Assembly (NCBI RefSeq): GCF_000412635.1
Contig: NZ_ASTG01000019.1
Coordinates: 1 to 64,000 of the forward strand
Length of the DNA: 64,000 nt
DNA from: Sphingobium bisphenolivorans
Lineage (GTDB): Bacteria; Pseudomonadota; Alphaproteobacteria; Sphingomonadales; Sphingomonadaceae
Direction of reading: 5' to 3'
Of this stretch, positions 11,239-21,218 are shown one piece after another. The notes below the pieces were generated by a model that did not search any database, had not been told where the DNA came from, and saw nothing but the letters and a program-made list of their open reading frames with translations. A program made the position numbers and the translations under genes. Every line of letters starts with the position of its first letter. Position 1 is the first letter of the stretch.

Positions 11239-12456
11239 CTAATCTGTCATCGACGCGTCCGGCGAGCGGATATGCTCCCGCCGGATGCCGAGGCCCAGAA
11301 GGCGAGCCGGAAGGGCTTGCAAGGCAGGCATGGCCTGAAAAAGGCGGACGAGGGCAGGCGCGCGCGGCGCTTGGTTGCGCATCGCGGCGCCGATGACATT
11401 CCTGTGGATGGCGCGCTGCACGGCCTGGATCGTTCGGACGGCGAGCATCCGCCGCGCGCGCAGCTTGTGGAGCAGCGGATCGGGATCCACCCCGGCCGCT
11501 AGCGCGGCCGCAAGAATATTCGCCGCGGCGACGGCATCCTGGATGGCGAGGTTAATGCCTACTCCGCCGACCGGCGACATGGCGTGCGCGGCATCGCCGA
11601 TCGCCAGCAGGCCGGGCCGGTGCCAGCGGGTCAGCCGATCGAGTTCGACCGTGAGCAGCTTGACATCGTCCCAACCGGCGATAGCCCCGACATGTGCTGA
11701 GAGCGGCGGCGCGCTTATTGTCACATCGGCCCGGAAACGCTTGATGCCCGCAGCCCGAATCCTGTCTGCCGCGCCCTTCTCGATCACGCGCGCGCACTGG
11801 AAATAATCGCCCCGATCGATGGTGACGATCATCTCCCCCCGGTCGATATAGCCCTGAGTCCGATTGTCCGGCGTGCGCGCCTTGGGCACGCGGAACCAGA
11901 GCACGTCGATCGGCGCCCCCAGCTTCTGCAGCGGCAACCCGGCTGCCTCGCGCAGGTGGGAGCTGCGACCGTCGGCGGCGATGACCAGCCTTGCCTCCAG
12001 CGCTTCGCCATTGGCGAGCCGCACGCCTTCGATGCGTCTGGGTCCTTCGATCAGGCTCACCACCTCGGCCTCCATCCGCAGGGTGAAGGCGGGGAGCCGC
12101 TGTGCGGTGTCGGCCACAAAGTCGAGAAAATGCCATTGCGGCATCATGGCGATAAAGGGAGCCGGGCCGGGAAGGCGGGTGAAATCGGCGATCCGATATT
12201 CGCGGCCCCCAATCACGGCGCCGACCGCCGACACCTTGTCATGCTCCCGGGCGAGCAGCGCCGTCAGAAGGCCGAGCTCATCGAAGAGTTCGAGCGTCGA
12301 TGGGTGCACGGTGTCGCCGCGGAAGTCGCGCAGAAAGTCCGCATGCTTTTCCAGCACGAGGGTTTGCACGCCTGCACGCGCGAACAACAGTCCCGCCATC
12401 ATTCCGGCAGGGCCGCCTCCGGCGATCACGACAGGGGGTGCGGATCGGTCGACCAT
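11239..12456 (-). CDS. FAD-dependent monooxygenase (UbiH/PHBH class A type)
   Basis: A 405-residue class A flavoprotein hydroxylase. The N-terminal dinucleotide-binding motif is VVIAGGGPAGMMAGLLFARA, the DG-like segment ARLVIAADGRSS lies mid-protein, and the second FAD motif is LLAIGDAAHAMSPVGGVGIN. The segment DFRGDTVHPSTLELFDELGL marks a subgroup of UbiH-like oxidoreductases common in Proteobacteria that usually carry the generic label FAD-dependent oxidoreductase. It converges with the GH127 gene, with only 14 bases between the two stops. The substrate is unknown; an aromatic compound would fit the catabolic setting but is a guess. Confidence 0.85.
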   Translation of the reverse strand: MVDRSAPPVVIAGGGPAGMMAGLLFARAGVQTLVLEKHADFLRDFRGDTVHPSTLELFDELGLLTALLAREHDKVSAVGAVIGGREYRIADFTRLPGPAPFIAMMPQWHFLDFVADTAQRLPAFTLRMEAEVVSLIEGPRRIEGVRLANGEALEARLVIAADGRSSHLREAAGLPLQKLGAPIDVLWFRVPKARTPDNRTQGYIDRGEMIVTIDRGDYFQCARVIEKGAADRIRAAGIKRFRADVTISAPPLSAHVGAIAGWDDVKLLTVELDRLTRWHRPGLLAIGDAAHAMSPVGGVGINLAIQDAVAAANILAAALAAGVDPDPLLHKLRARRMLAVRTIQAVQRAIHRNVIGAAMRNQAPRAPALVRLFQAMPALQALPARLLGLGIRREHIRSPDASMTD

Positions 12457-12637
12457 CGGCCCACATTACGCCTGCTCGCGGGTGGCCGCCAAGCATCCGT
12501 TTGCAGGATGGGACGCGGCATGATCCGGCTGTGCCGCTTACCTGAGTTAGATGAACGGGGCTTTCAGCGGAACGGCGGTGCGTGGGCCTCGGTTGATCCG
12601 GCAACTGCGCCTTGCGTTCAACAGCGGAGAGACGCCT

Positions 12638-12847
12638 ATGTCATGGGTGGGATTGACCGCCATCATCGTTCTTGTGGCCGCCGCCCTGATCGGCCTGGTG
12701 ATCTTTGCAAGGCATCGCGGGCGGATCAGCGGCAGCGTTGCGCTGGTGCTCATGCTTGTCATCCTGGCGGGCGCGTCGATCGTCTTCGTCTACCCTTCCG
12801 CGCTGACGGCGGAAGGCGGCGAAAAGCCGCATGGCGCGGGCCTATAA
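12638..12847 (+). CDS. Small two-helix membrane protein
   Basis: A 69-residue protein made of two hydrophobic segments (roughly residues 4-23 and 34-53) joined by the basic turn ARHRGRISG, with a short polar tail. The ATG at 12638 follows a GGAGA ribosome site; an upstream in-frame ATG at 12551 lacks one. Its stop overlaps the start of the next gene (TAATG), so it is translationally coupled to the metallo-beta-lactamase-fold protein. No family recognised. It may anchor or assist its partner at the inner membrane, which is only inference. Confidence 0.65.
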   Translation: MSWVGLTAIIVLVAAALIGLVIFARHRGRISGSVALVLMLVILAGASIVFVYPSALTAEGGEKPHGAGL

Positions 12848-13731
12848 TGCGTGTTCATTATCTGAAATGCGGGACGGATTGCCCGCTCGGCGGGCCGCTG
12901 TTCGATGGTTTCAGCAAAAGCCTGTTCGGCCTGATCCCCTGTGCAGCCCAGTTGGTGGAGACGAATGAGGGCCTGGTGCTGATCGACACCGGCTATGGCA
13001 GCGAGGATGTACGCCATCCGCACCCGCGCCTCAGCCGTTTTTTCCATGCGCTGCTCAACATTCGCTTTCGGGCGGAGGAGACGGCGCTGCACCAGATCAA
13101 GGCGATGGGCTATTCCCCTTCAGACGTGCGTCATATCGTGCTGACGCATTTGGACTTCGATCATGCCGGCGGGATCGAGGATTTTCCCGACGCCCGTGTC
13201 CATGTGATGGAGGCCGAACGCACCGCTGCCGAACGCAAGCGGCAAGGCTTCATCGCGCGGCGGCGGTACCGGCCCGCGCAGTGGGACCAGGTGCGGGATT
13301 GGCGAACCTATGCCGGCAGCGGTGAGCGCTGGTTCGGGCTGGATCGCGTCCGCCAGCTGGACGGCTTGCCGCCGGAAATCCTGATGGTGCCGCTGCCGGG
13401 CCACACATGGGGGCATGCCGGCATTGCCATCCAGTCGGACGAAGGCTGGGTGCTGAATGCGGGCGATGCCTATTTCTACCGCAGAGAATTGGACGATGAC
13501 CGGCGGCGCTGCACGCCCGGCCTGCGCTTCTACCAGAATCTGATGGAAGTCGATCGGGACCTGCGTTTCGCCAATCAGCAGCGCCTGCGCGAGTTGAAGC
13601 GTGACGCAGCCGGCCAAGTGACCATCTTCTGCTCGCACGATGAGAAGGAGCTTGAGGCGATGCAACGCCGGACCGGAGACAAGGCGCCTCAAGTCAGGGC
13701 GGGCGCGATCCCAGCCTTGCATCGCGCCTGA
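12847..13731 (+). CDS. Metallo-beta-lactamase-fold hydrolase (lactonase-like)
   Basis: A 294-residue cytosolic MBL-fold protein. The metal motif is THLDFDHAGG (H101, D103, D105, H106), with Asp in place of the second His of the usual HxHxDH; further ligands are PLPGHTWGHAG and LNAGDAYFY. The layout, including LVETNEGLVLIDTGYG, is similar to N-acyl-homoserine lactonases and related esterases, so quorum-signal or other lactone hydrolysis is possible. Its start overlaps the preceding small membrane protein by one base, and a patatin-like gene follows 12 bases after its stop. Substrate not determinable here. Confidence 0.82.
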   Translation: MRVHYLKCGTDCPLGGPLFDGFSKSLFGLIPCAAQLVETNEGLVLIDTGYGSEDVRHPHPRLSRFFHALLNIRFRAEETALHQIKAMGYSPSDVRHIVLTHLDFDHAGGIEDFPDARVHVMEAERTAAERKRQGFIARRRYRPAQWDQVRDWRTYAGSGERWFGLDRVRQLDGLPPEILMVPLPGHTWGHAGIAIQSDEGWVLNAGDAYFYRRELDDDRRRCTPGLRFYQNLMEVDRDLRFANQQRLRELKRDAAGQVTIFCSHDEKELEAMQRRTGDKAPQVRAGAIPALHRA

Positions 13732-13743
13732 CTGCGGGCGCTA

Positions 13744-14820
13744 GTGGTGACTAGTCGGCCCTTTGACCTCGCCCTGGTGTTGAGCGGCGGCAATGCGCTG
13801 GGCGTTTACCAGGCTGGCGCCTTCGAGGCGCTGCAGGACCACGGCATGGAACCGGCGTGGATTGCCGGCGCGTCCGCGGGCGCGGTGAACGCGGCGGTGA
13901 TCTGCGGCAACCCTCCTGCCGAGCGGATTGGCCGCCTGCGCGAGCTGTGGCAGTGCCAAGGCGGAGCTGAGGCCCAGGACCTGCCCGAAGCCATCGACAC
14001 GATGCGGCGTACATGGGCCACCTTATCGACGCTGGTCGGAGGACGTCCCGGTCTGTTCGTGCCCCGCCACATTTTTGGACCGTGGTGGAACCCGCTGGGC
14101 AATGACGAGCCTGCGAGCCTCTATGATCTGCGGCCGTTGGAGACGACATTGCAGCGGCTGGTGGATTTTGAGAGGCTGAACAAGGAGGCGCCGCGCCTGT
14201 CGGTCGCGGCCGTGGACCTCCAGAGCGGGGAGGATGTCGCCTTCGACACCCGCAGCCATCCGATCGGAGCCGATCATATTCGCGCCAGCGCCGCGCTTCT
14301 TCCCATGTTTCCGCCCGTTACCGTCGGCGGCCGGCTGCTTGGCGACGCCGGCATTTCGGTCAACCTGCCGCTCGACATCATCCTGTCCGAGCGCTCCGAA
14401 CGTCCGCTCCTGTGCATCGCTGTCGACCTGCTTCCGCTTTCGTCCGGCCCGCCGCGCACGCTCAGCGACACGGCGAACCGGAGCCAGGACCTGATGTTCG
14501 CTACGCAAAGCCGCCGCGCGCTGGCCGCGTGGCAGGCGCTGTTCGATGCTGAAGGCGACCCCGTACGCTCGGTGACGGTGCTGCGCCTCGCCTATGTCGA
14601 TCAGGCGAAGGAGGTCGTGGGCAAGGCCTTCGACTTCTCCCGCCGATCCGCCGAGGCGCGTTGGCGGGCGGGCCACGAAGCCATGGCAAACATGCTGGCC
14701 TCTCTTGGCAGAGGCGAGATCGAGACGGGCCGTCCGGGCTTGTCGATTTACCAGCCGGCGTCCCAAGCGCCCCATGAGGTTGAACGCGTTCGTTTCTCCA
14801 TGCGGCCGGCCTTTGCCTGA
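13744..14820 (+). CDS. Patatin-like phospholipase
   Basis: A 358-residue patatin-family serine lipid acyl hydrolase. It has the oxyanion segment LVLSGGNALGVYQAGAF (residues 11-27), the nucleophile elbow GASAG (S44) and the catalytic aspartate in LLGDAGISVNLP. The C-terminal third resembles proteins annotated as DUF3734-type patatins. Two successive GTG codons (13744 and 13747) are the likely starts; no strong ribosome site is visible, which with the 12-bp gap suggests coupling to the upstream MBL gene. It may act on phospholipids or storage polymers. Confidence 0.83.
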   Translation: MVTSRPFDLALVLSGGNALGVYQAGAFEALQDHGMEPAWIAGASAGAVNAAVICGNPPAERIGRLRELWQCQGGAEAQDLPEAIDTMRRTWATLSTLVGGRPGLFVPRHIFGPWWNPLGNDEPASLYDLRPLETTLQRLVDFERLNKEAPRLSVAAVDLQSGEDVAFDTRSHPIGADHIRASAALLPMFPPVTVGGRLLGDAGISVNLPLDIILSERSERPLLCIAVDLLPLSSGPPRTLSDTANRSQDLMFATQSRRALAAWQALFDAEGDPVRSVTVLRLAYVDQAKEVVGKAFDFSRRSAEARWRAGHEAMANMLASLGRGEIETGRPGLSIYQPASQAPHEVERVRFSMRPAFA

Positions 14821-14849
14821 CCTGTGTCCCCTGGCGCGTGCAAAAGCGG

Positions 14850-15764
14850 TCAGGAGCTGGCATGACCGAAGCTGCGCGGGGCGACGGCCGCGCGCCAACT
14901 CAGCAGCACCCCGCCCGATATCATCGCCATGCCGGCCAGATGATAGCTCAGGAGCGGCTCGCCCAGGATCAATGCCGCAAGCACCGCTCCGAACAGGGGC
15001 ATCAGGCTGATGGTCTGACCGGCCGTGGCGGCGCCTACGCGAGCTACCGCTCCGTTGAACAACATATAGGCGAGGATCGACGGGAAGATCGCGACATAGG
15101 CGATCGCGGCCGCGACGCCCGCGGTCCAGTGGATGTGGCTGATCGCATCCCCCTCGCTGATGGCGCCCAATCCCATGACCAGCGCACCGATCGCGAAGGT
15201 GACGAAGAGGAAGGCGAGCGGCTCGATCGGCGGGCGCAGTCGCAGACTGGCCGTGTAGATCGCCCAGGCACAGCAGCCGCACAATATCAGAAGGTCGCCC
15301 ATGCCGAGCTTCAGCAGCAGAGCCGCGGAAAAGTCGCCCTTGAAGACTATGAACGTGACGCCGAGCGTGGCCAAGGCGATCCCCGCCACCTGCCAGAGCG
15401 GCGCGCGCTCGCCGAAACAGATGCGGTTGATGATGACCACGAATGTCGGGATCAAGCCCTGCAACAATAAGCTGTTCGATGCGGTCGTGGTGCGCAGCCC
15501 GGAGTAAAGAAAGCCGTTGAATGCGGCGACTCCCGTCACTCCAAGGAAGAGGGTGGCACGCCAATGGCGGCGGATGAGCGCGCGCTGGGCGATGAGATGG
15601 GAAAGCGCGAAGGGCGCCAGGATCAACAGCGCCAGCATCCAGCGGGTAAAAGCCAGAGTGAGCGGCGGGATTTCCCCTCTGACCGCACGCCCGACGATCG
15701 CATTGCCTGCCCAGAAGAGCATCGTGACGCCGAGCATGGCGTAGGCACGCAACTGCATGTTCAA
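14850..15764 (-). CDS. EamA/DMT-family transporter
   Basis: A 304-residue inner-membrane protein of the drug/metabolite transporter superfamily, with about ten hydrophobic segments arranged as two EamA repeats (first beginning YAMLGVTMLFWAGNAIVGR, second near LGMGDLLILCGCCAWAIYTA). Such proteins export amino acids or small metabolites. Two starts are possible: TTG at 15764, with AAGGGG eight bases upstream, or ATG at 15758 with poor spacing. It converges with the patatin gene and has no clear partner. Confidence 0.88.
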   Translation of the reverse strand: MNMQLRAYAMLGVTMLFWAGNAIVGRAVRGEIPPLTLAFTRWMLALLILAPFALSHLIAQRALIRRHWRATLFLGVTGVAAFNGFLYSGLRTTTASNSLLLQGLIPTFVVIINRICFGERAPLWQVAGIALATLGVTFIVFKGDFSAALLLKLGMGDLLILCGCCAWAIYTASLRLRPPIEPLAFLFVTFAIGALVMGLGAISEGDAISHIHWTAGVAAAIAYVAIFPSILAYMLFNGAVARVGAATAGQTISLMPLFGAVLAALILGEPLLSYHLAGMAMISGGVLLSWRAAVAPRSFGHASS

Positions 15765-15926
15765 ATCGGCTGCCCCTTCCCAAGCGATCGTCCGTCAGAG
15801 GTCCTTTAAGGCGCGGCACGCCATGCCGCCAGTCTGCTTTCGACCGAGATTTGACAGCGCCATGTTGGCGGCAAATTGGCGCCCCTCGACGCCTTCATCT
15901 CTCGAAAGCCCAGACGGAAGCCCTGT

Positions 15927-17030
15927 TCAGGCGAGGCTGGCGCTGCTCATGAAAATCTTGCGGACCATCTCGGCCTGCCCTCGAACGGCCATTTTCGCGT
16001 AGATGCGCTTGGAATAGCCGCGGGCCGTCTCGATATTCACGCCCATCGATGCTGCCGCTTCCGCCAGCGACAGCCCGCTGCTCATCGCCAGCGCGAGCTC
16101 GGCTTCTCGTAACGACAGCCCGAAAATGTCCGCGACCACTATCTTGCTGGCCGGATCGGAGGTCCGGCGAATTCGGCAGAATATCAGCATGACGGGAACC
16201 GCCAGTGCGGCGTCGGCGCGCGCGGCGATGGGGACGAGCAGGGCGTCGAGCAGAGGGTCTTCCAGCAAGCGCAGCGCGCGCGGGAGGCCGTTGGCATCTG
16301 CTGCGAAGGCCGCAGCCGTTTGCAGCAATGTTTCGCGTACCGGGCTGGCAACGGGCAATCGCTCGCCGAGCAGTCGGCTCGATCCGTTCACCTCTTTCAG
16401 AAGCGGCCCGAGTTTGGGATCGATATCGATGATGCGGGCGTCGCGCCCGAGCGCGATCCATCCGACATCTGCCCGGTCGAGCCCTTCGCTGCTCGCCGCA
16501 GCCCTGATGCGGTGCCGCTCCATCAAGACGAAGCTGCGCAGGGCAACCGTGACATGTGGTGCAAGTGCCGTAAGCAAAGCACCGGTCGAAGCGGAGAAGC
16601 TTTCCATGCTGCTGGCCAGCATCAGCCAGGCGCTGGTGCCTTCCTGTTCCTTGATACGGATGACCCGGCCGTCTTTCAGGCCCAGCTTGTCATTGAACTT
16701 CTCCTGAAATTCGTGGAAATCCGGGTCCAGCGACGCAAACTCTTCCATATAATAGACGCGCCCGGCACGTAGCCGATCATAGGGGACGCGATCCTTTTCG
16801 TAGAGGAATTCCAGTCCAAGCTGGAGCGCCTCCTCACGAATGTTCCGGCCTGAAAATACCTCCTTGGAGAGGTGGATGGGCGTGTCGCCTTGAGCGAATA
16901 TCAATGAGGCGTAATCCGCGCCCGTGCGCCGCCGGACGCGCAGCAGAAAGTTGGCCCACTCCGGCTGATCGTGCACCCCGGCATAAAGGGGCAGCAGCAA
17001 TTCCGACTCGTCGGTGCTGGTCAAATTCAT
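15927..17030 (-). CDS. LuxR-type transcriptional regulator
   Basis: A 367-residue regulator with a C-terminal LuxR/FixJ winged HTH at about residues 305-360 ([20 protein letters not shown] then [20 protein letters not shown]). The N-terminal 300 residues form a putative sensory region without a receiver or clear autoinducer-binding motif. Proteins of this build are frequent in sphingomonads and have unknown ligands. It is divergent from cysDNCQ, 84 bp away, with a CCCCCATATGGGGG palindrome in the gap close to its own start codon, so it may regulate sulfate activation, itself, or both. Confidence 0.82.
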   Translation of the reverse strand: MNLTSTDESELLLPLYAGVHDQPEWANFLLRVRRRTGADYASLIFAQGDTPIHLSKEVFSGRNIREEALQLGLEFLYEKDRVPYDRLRAGRVYYMEEFASLDPDFHEFQEKFNDKLGLKDGRVIRIKEQEGTSAWLMLASSMESFSASTGALLTALAPHVTVALRSFVLMERHRIRAAASSEGLDRADVGWIALGRDARIIDIDPKLGPLLKEVNGSSRLLGERLPVASPVRETLLQTAAAFAADANGLPRALRLLEDPLLDALLVPIAARADAALAVPVMLIFCRIRRTSDPASKIVVADIFGLSLREAELALAMSSGLSLAEAAASMGVNIETARGYSKRIYAKMAVRGQAEMVRKIFMSSASLA

Positions 17031-17034
17031 ATTA

Positions 17035-17048
17035 CCCCCATATGGGGG
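17035..17048. promoter_or_regulatory. Perfect CCCCCATATGGGGG palindrome between luxR-type gene and cysD
   Basis: A 14-bp perfect palindrome lies five to eighteen bases upstream of the LuxR-type gene start and 67 bases before cysD. It includes that gene's likely ribosome site, so a protein bound here would block its translation or transcription. Candidate operator; function inferred from symmetry and place. Confidence 0.5.
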
Positions 17049-17114
17049 GTCACAGTCTCTGTCACTCCCATTAGACCGGCTTTACCGATACACATGGTCA
17101 GGGAGGATTCGCCG

Positions 17115-18029
17115 ATGGCTTCGGCTACAAAAAATCTCACGCATCTTGAGCGTTTGGAATCGGAGGCGATTCACATTCTGCGGGAGGTTGTTGCCGAGGC
17201 TGAGAAGCCGGTGATGCTCTACAGCGTGGGGAAGGATTCGGCGGTGATGCTGCACCTGGCGCGCAAGGCCTTCTATCCCTCGCCGCCGCCCTTTCCGCTG
17301 CTGCATGTCGACACGACCTGGAAGTTCAAGGCGATGTACGATCTGCGCGACCGCATGGCGCGGGAGAGCGGCATGGAGCTGCTCGTCTACCAGAACCCCG
17401 AAGCCAAGGAGCGGGGCATCAACCCGTTCGACCACGGCCCGCTGCACACTGATATGTGGAAGACCGAAGGGCTCAAGCAGGCGCTCGACCTCTACGGCTT
17501 CGACGCGGCGTTCGGCGGCGCGCGGCGCGACGAGGAGAAGAGCCGGGCAAAGGAGCGCATCTTCTCCTTCCGCACCGCAAGCCACGGCTGGGATCCCAAG
17601 AACCAGCGGCCCGAACTGTGGAACCTCTACAACGCCCGCAAGAACAAGGGCGAGAGCATCCGCGTCTTCCCGATCAGCAACTGGACCGAGCTCGACATCT
17701 GGCAATATATTCACTTGAACGACGTGCCGATCGTCCCGCTCTATTTCGCGGCGAAGCGCCCGACGGTCGAGCGCGACGGCATGCTGCTGATGGTCGATGA
17801 CGAACGCTTCCCGCTCAAGGACGGCGAAGTGCCGGTCGAACGCTCGATCCGCTTCCGCACGCTGGGCTGCTACCCGCTGACCGGCGCTGTGGAGAGCGAG
17901 GCGAAGACGCTGCCCGAAGTGATCCAGGAGACGCTGCTCACCACCACGTCCGAACGGCAGGGCCGCGCGATCGACAAGGATGCCGGCGGCGCGGGCATGG
18001 AAAAGAAGAAGCAGGAGGGGTATTTCTGA
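17115..18029 (+). CDS. cysD: Sulfate adenylyltransferase subunit 2 CysD
   Basis: ATP sulfurylase catalytic subunit, making adenosine 5'-phosphosulfate from ATP and sulfate with GTP-driven help from CysN. The 304-residue product has the PP-loop signature [20 protein letters not shown] and the C-terminal family segments IPIVPLYFA and [13 protein letters not shown]. The ATG at 17115 follows GGGAGG eight bases upstream and gives the normal family start near [17 protein letters not shown]; a longer in-frame reading is not needed. Its stop overlaps cysNC (TGATG). Confidence 0.97.
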   Translation: MASATKNLTHLERLESEAIHILREVVAEAEKPVMLYSVGKDSAVMLHLARKAFYPSPPPFPLLHVDTTWKFKAMYDLRDRMARESGMELLVYQNPEAKERGINPFDHGPLHTDMWKTEGLKQALDLYGFDAAFGGARRDEEKSRAKERIFSFRTASHGWDPKNQRPELWNLYNARKNKGESIRVFPISNWTELDIWQYIHLNDVPIVPLYFAAKRPTVERDGMLLMVDDERFPLKDGEVPVERSIRFRTLGCYPLTGAVESEAKTLPEVIQETLLTTTSERQGRAIDKDAGGAGMEKKKQEGYF

Positions 18030-19972
18030 TGTCGGACGCAGATGTCATCTACAAGACCGACGCGCTGATCGCGGAGGATATCGACCAGTATCTGGAAGTG
18101 CACCAGCACAAGACGATGCTGCGCTTCATCACCTGCGGCAGCGTGGACGACGGCAAGTCGACCCTGATCGGCCGCCTGCTCTACGACAGCAAGATGATCT
18201 TCGAGGATCAGCTGGAAGCGCTGGCCGCCGACAGCAGGAAGGTCGGCACGCAGGGGCAGGAGATCGACTTCGCGCTGCTGGTCGACGGCCTCGCCGCCGA
18301 GCGCGAGCAGGGCATCACCATCGACGTCGCCTATCGCTTCTTCGCGACCGAAAAGCGCAAGTTCATCGTCGCCGACACGCCCGGCCACGAACAATATACC
18401 CGCAACATGGTGACGGGCGCGTCGACCGCCGACCTCGCCGTCATCCTGATCGACGCGCGCAAGGGCGTGCTGACCCAGACGCGGCGTCACTCCTATCTCG
18501 CGCACCTCATCGGCATCAAGAATATCGTCCTTGCCATCAACAAGATGGACCTGGTCGATTATGACCAGGCGGTGTTCGACGGCATATTGAAGGACTATAC
18601 CGAGTTCGCGCACTCGATCGGCATCAAGGCCTTCACCCCGATCCCGATCTCGGGCTTCAAGGGCGACAATATCACCGGTTTGTCGGAGAACACGCCCTGG
18701 TATCGCGGCCCGACGCTGATGGAGCATCTGGAAACGGTGGAGGTGAACAGCGCCACCGACGCCGACAAGCCGTTCCGCATGGCGGTGCAGTGGGTCAACC
18801 GCCCCAATCTCGACTTTCGCGGCTTTTCCGGCCAGATTGCGACCGGCACGGTTCGTCCCGGCGATGCGATCCGCGTACTGCCGTCGGGCAAGACCAGTAG
18901 CATCACCCGCATCGTGACGATGCCTTCGGAGGCCGGCCCGGCGGGCGGGGCCGGTGGGGGCGGCGATCTGGAACAGGCAGTGGCGGGCCAGTCGGTGACG
19001 CTCTGCTTTGCCGACGAGATCGACTGCAGCCGAGGCGACGTCATCGGCCAAGCCGACAATCCGCCGCAGGCCGCCGACCAGTTCGAGGCGACCATCGTCT
19101 GGATGGCCGACGAGGAAATGCTGCCGGGCCGCCCCTATTGGCTCAAGATCGGCACGCAGACCGTGACCGCGACGGTCCAGCATCCCAAATATCAGGTGAA
19201 CGTCAACACGATGGAGCATCTGGCGGCGAAGACGCTGGATTTGAACGCCATCGGCGTCGCCAACCTGTCGACCGACAAGCAGATCGTGTTCGAACCCTAT
19301 GAGGCGAACCGGACGCTGGGCGGCTTCATCCTGATCGACAAGATCAGCAATGCGACCGTTGCCGCGGGCATGCTGCACTTCTCGCTTCGCCGGGCGCAGA
19401 ATGTCCATTGGCAGGCGACCGACGTCACTCGCGAGTTCCACGCCAATCTCAAGAACCAGAAGCCCGCGGTGCTGTGGTTCACCGGGCTGTCGGGCGCGGG
19501 CAAGTCGACCATCGCCAACCTTGTCGAAAAGAAGCTGGCGCGGATGAACCGCCACACCTTCCTGCTCGATGGCGACAATGTCCGCCATGGCCTCAACAAG
19601 GATCTGGGCTTCACCGATGCCGACCGGGTGGAAAATATCCGCCGCGTGGGCGAAGTGGCCAAGCTGATGACCGACGCGGGCCTCATCGTCATCACCGCCT
19701 TCATCTCGCCCTTCCGTTCGGAACGCGACATGGTGCGGCAGATGATGCAGCCGGGCGAGTTCATCGAGGTGCATATCGACACCCCACTGGCCGAAGCCGA
19801 GGCGCGCGACGTCAAGGGCCTCTACAAGAAGGCCCGCTCGGGCGAGCTCAAGAACTTCACCGGGATCGACAGCCCCTATGAAGCGCCGGAGGACCCGGAG
19901 ATCCGCATCGACACGACCGGCATGACCGCCGAGCAGGCGGCCGACGCCATCGTCGCGAGGCTGATCCCATGA
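18029..19972 (+). CDS. cysNC: Bifunctional CysN/CysC: sulfate adenylyltransferase GTPase subunit and APS kinase
   Basis: Fusion of the regulatory GTPase of ATP sulfurylase with APS kinase, giving PAPS. The 647-residue protein starts with an EF-Tu-like G domain ([14 protein letters not shown] at residue 37, [16 protein letters not shown]), then beta-barrel domains, and from about residue 455 a CysC domain with P-loop [10 protein letters not shown] and [16 protein letters not shown] glycine-rich insert ([11 protein letters not shown]) sits in the second domain. It overlaps both neighbours (one base with cysD, four with cysQ), so the unit is one operon. PAPS made here would also feed the TPR-sulfotransferase at 43787-45358. 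Confidence 0.97.
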   Translation: MSDADVIYKTDALIAEDIDQYLEVHQHKTMLRFITCGSVDDGKSTLIGRLLYDSKMIFEDQLEALAADSRKVGTQGQEIDFALLVDGLAAEREQGITIDVAYRFFATEKRKFIVADTPGHEQYTRNMVTGASTADLAVILIDARKGVLTQTRRHSYLAHLIGIKNIVLAINKMDLVDYDQAVFDGILKDYTEFAHSIGIKAFTPIPISGFKGDNITGLSENTPWYRGPTLMEHLETVEVNSATDADKPFRMAVQWVNRPNLDFRGFSGQIATGTVRPGDAIRVLPSGKTSSITRIVTMPSEAGPAGGAGGGGDLEQAVAGQSVTLCFADEIDCSRGDVIGQADNPPQAADQFEATIVWMADEEMLPGRPYWLKIGTQTVTATVQHPKYQVNVNTMEHLAAKTLDLNAIGVANLSTDKQIVFEPYEANRTLGGFILIDKISNATVAAGMLHFSLRRAQNVHWQATDVTREFHANLKNQKPAVLWFTGLSGAGKSTIANLVEKKLARMNRHTFLLDGDNVRHGLNKDLGFTDADRVENIRRVGEVAKLMTDAGLIVITAFISPFRSERDMVRQMMQPGEFIEVHIDTPLAEAEARDVKGLYKKARSGELKNFTGIDSPYEAPEDPEIRIDTTGMTAEQAADAIVARLIP

Positions 19973-20763
19973 GCGGAGCTCCCGCCGACACTCGCGGCCA
20001 GATCGACAAGGCGGCCATGAGCGACGCCGATCTCGCCGCGCATCTGGCCAAGGTGGCCGGGCGCATCCTGATCGAGGTTCGATCGTCCGGCCTGTTTAGC
20101 GCCAAGGCGCTGGGCAAGGCCGGCGACCAGACCGCGAACCAGTTCCTGGTCCACGCCCTGCGCGAGGTGCGGCCCGAGGACGGTCTGCTGTCCGAGGAGG
20201 AGAAGGACAATCCCGCGCGGCTCGCCAAGAGCCGCGTGTGGATCGTCGACCCGGTCGACGGCACGCGCGAATATGGCGAGGAGCGGTCCGACTGGGCCGT
20301 GCATGTCGGCCTCGCCATCGACGGCCAGCCCAGCGTCGGCGCCGTCGCGCTGCCGGGGCTGGACGGCGGGGTCGTGCTGCGGTCCGACCAGCCAAGCCCG
20401 CTCCCGGCAACCCCCGAGAAGCTGCGCATGGTCGTCTCGCGCACCCGGCCCGCGAAGGAAGCGGTCGCGGTCGCGGAGAAACTCGGCGCCGAGTTGGTGC
20501 CGATGGGCTCGGCCGGCGCCAAGGCGATGGCGGTGATCCTGGGGCAGGCGGACATCTATCTGCACTCGGGCGGCCAGTATGAATGGGACAGCATGGCCCC
20601 GGCCGCGGTCGCGCGCGCCCACGGCCTACACTGCTCGCGCATCGACGGATCGCCGCTCGTCTACAATCAGAGCAACGTCTATCTCCCCGACCTGCTGATC
20701 TGCAGGAAAGAGCATGCAGGCCAAGTGCTGAAGCTGATCGCGGAACTGTCCGAAGCGGGCTGA
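19969..20763 (+). CDS. cysQ: 3'(2'),5'-bisphosphate nucleotidase CysQ
   Basis: Removes PAP (3'-phosphoadenosine 5'-phosphate), the inhibitory by-product of PAPS use, yielding AMP and phosphate. The 264-residue product belongs to the Mg-dependent inositol monophosphatase superfamily, with [22 protein letters not shown] and the C-terminal [14 protein letters not shown] metal-site motifs. The start overlaps the cysNC stop (ATGA), so it is translated with it. Length is normal. Confidence 0.94.
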   Translation: MSGAPADTRGQIDKAAMSDADLAAHLAKVAGRILIEVRSSGLFSAKALGKAGDQTANQFLVHALREVRPEDGLLSEEEKDNPARLAKSRVWIVDPVDGTREYGEERSDWAVHVGLAIDGQPSVGAVALPGLDGGVVLRSDQPSPLPATPEKLRMVVSRTRPAKEAVAVAEKLGAELVPMGSAGAKAMAVILGQADIYLHSGGQYEWDSMAPAAVARAHGLHCSRIDGSPLVYNQSNVYLPDLLICRKEHAGQVLKLIAELSEAG

Positions 20764-20838
20764 ATTCCCGGAAGCAGGCGGGCGAGCGTCGGCTTCCTTT
20801 CCTGTCAGAAGCGGAGCTCCTCCAAAGGACCTACCAAA

Positions 20839-21177
20839 ATGTCGATCTGCCGCCAATATCTCCTGGTCGCCAAGGAGGCTAAGAGCGATGATCTACGGTC
20901 GGCCCTCATCCTCTTGACGAGGGAAGTAAAGCGACTGGACGGATGTGAAGGGTTGGACATCTATCAGGATGCTGACGCCGCCACGCAGTTCCCATTCATC
21001 GAACATTGGACCTCTCTCCATGCGCATCGCTCTGCCGGCGAGCGGCTGAGCAAGGATGTGTTTGCAGCGGTAAGGCCGCAGTCGGTGCGCCGCCGAAGAG
21101 CAGTTATATCCCTTCCATTGCCGTTTGAACCCTCCTCACCGGCCGCACGCTGTCCTAATCTTCACGGGTGTGCGTAA
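20839..21177 (+). CDS. Antibiotic-biosynthesis-monooxygenase-like (quinol monooxygenase) protein, possibly frameshifted
   Basis: The first 75 residues read as a ferredoxin-like ABM domain (QYLLVAKEAKSDDLRSALIL, then FIEHWTSLHAHRSAGERLSK), the fold of YgiN-type quinol monooxygenases. After VFAAV the sequence becomes Arg-rich and unlike the family (VRRRRAVISLPLPFEPSS). In the -1 frame from about 21065 the DNA reads KAAVGAPPKSSYIPSIAV and stops at 21126-21128, which is like the usual family ending. A single-base indel near 21064-21075 is therefore likely. The start follows AAAGGA nine bases upstream. It could be a degrading gene or a sequencing error. Confidence 0.6.
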   Translation: MSICRQYLLVAKEAKSDDLRSALILLTREVKRLDGCEGLDIYQDADAATQFPFIEHWTSLHAHRSAGERLSKDVFAAVRPQSVRRRRAVISLPLPFEPSSPAARCPNLHGCA

Positions 21178-21218
21178 AGGATTGCCTTTTTCTCTATCTT
21201 TTCAGTAGAGGTTGTCGC

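Noticed and set aside
17870..19774. Long minus-strand open frame antisense to cysNC
   Set aside because: Opposite a strongly conserved gene; no independent support.
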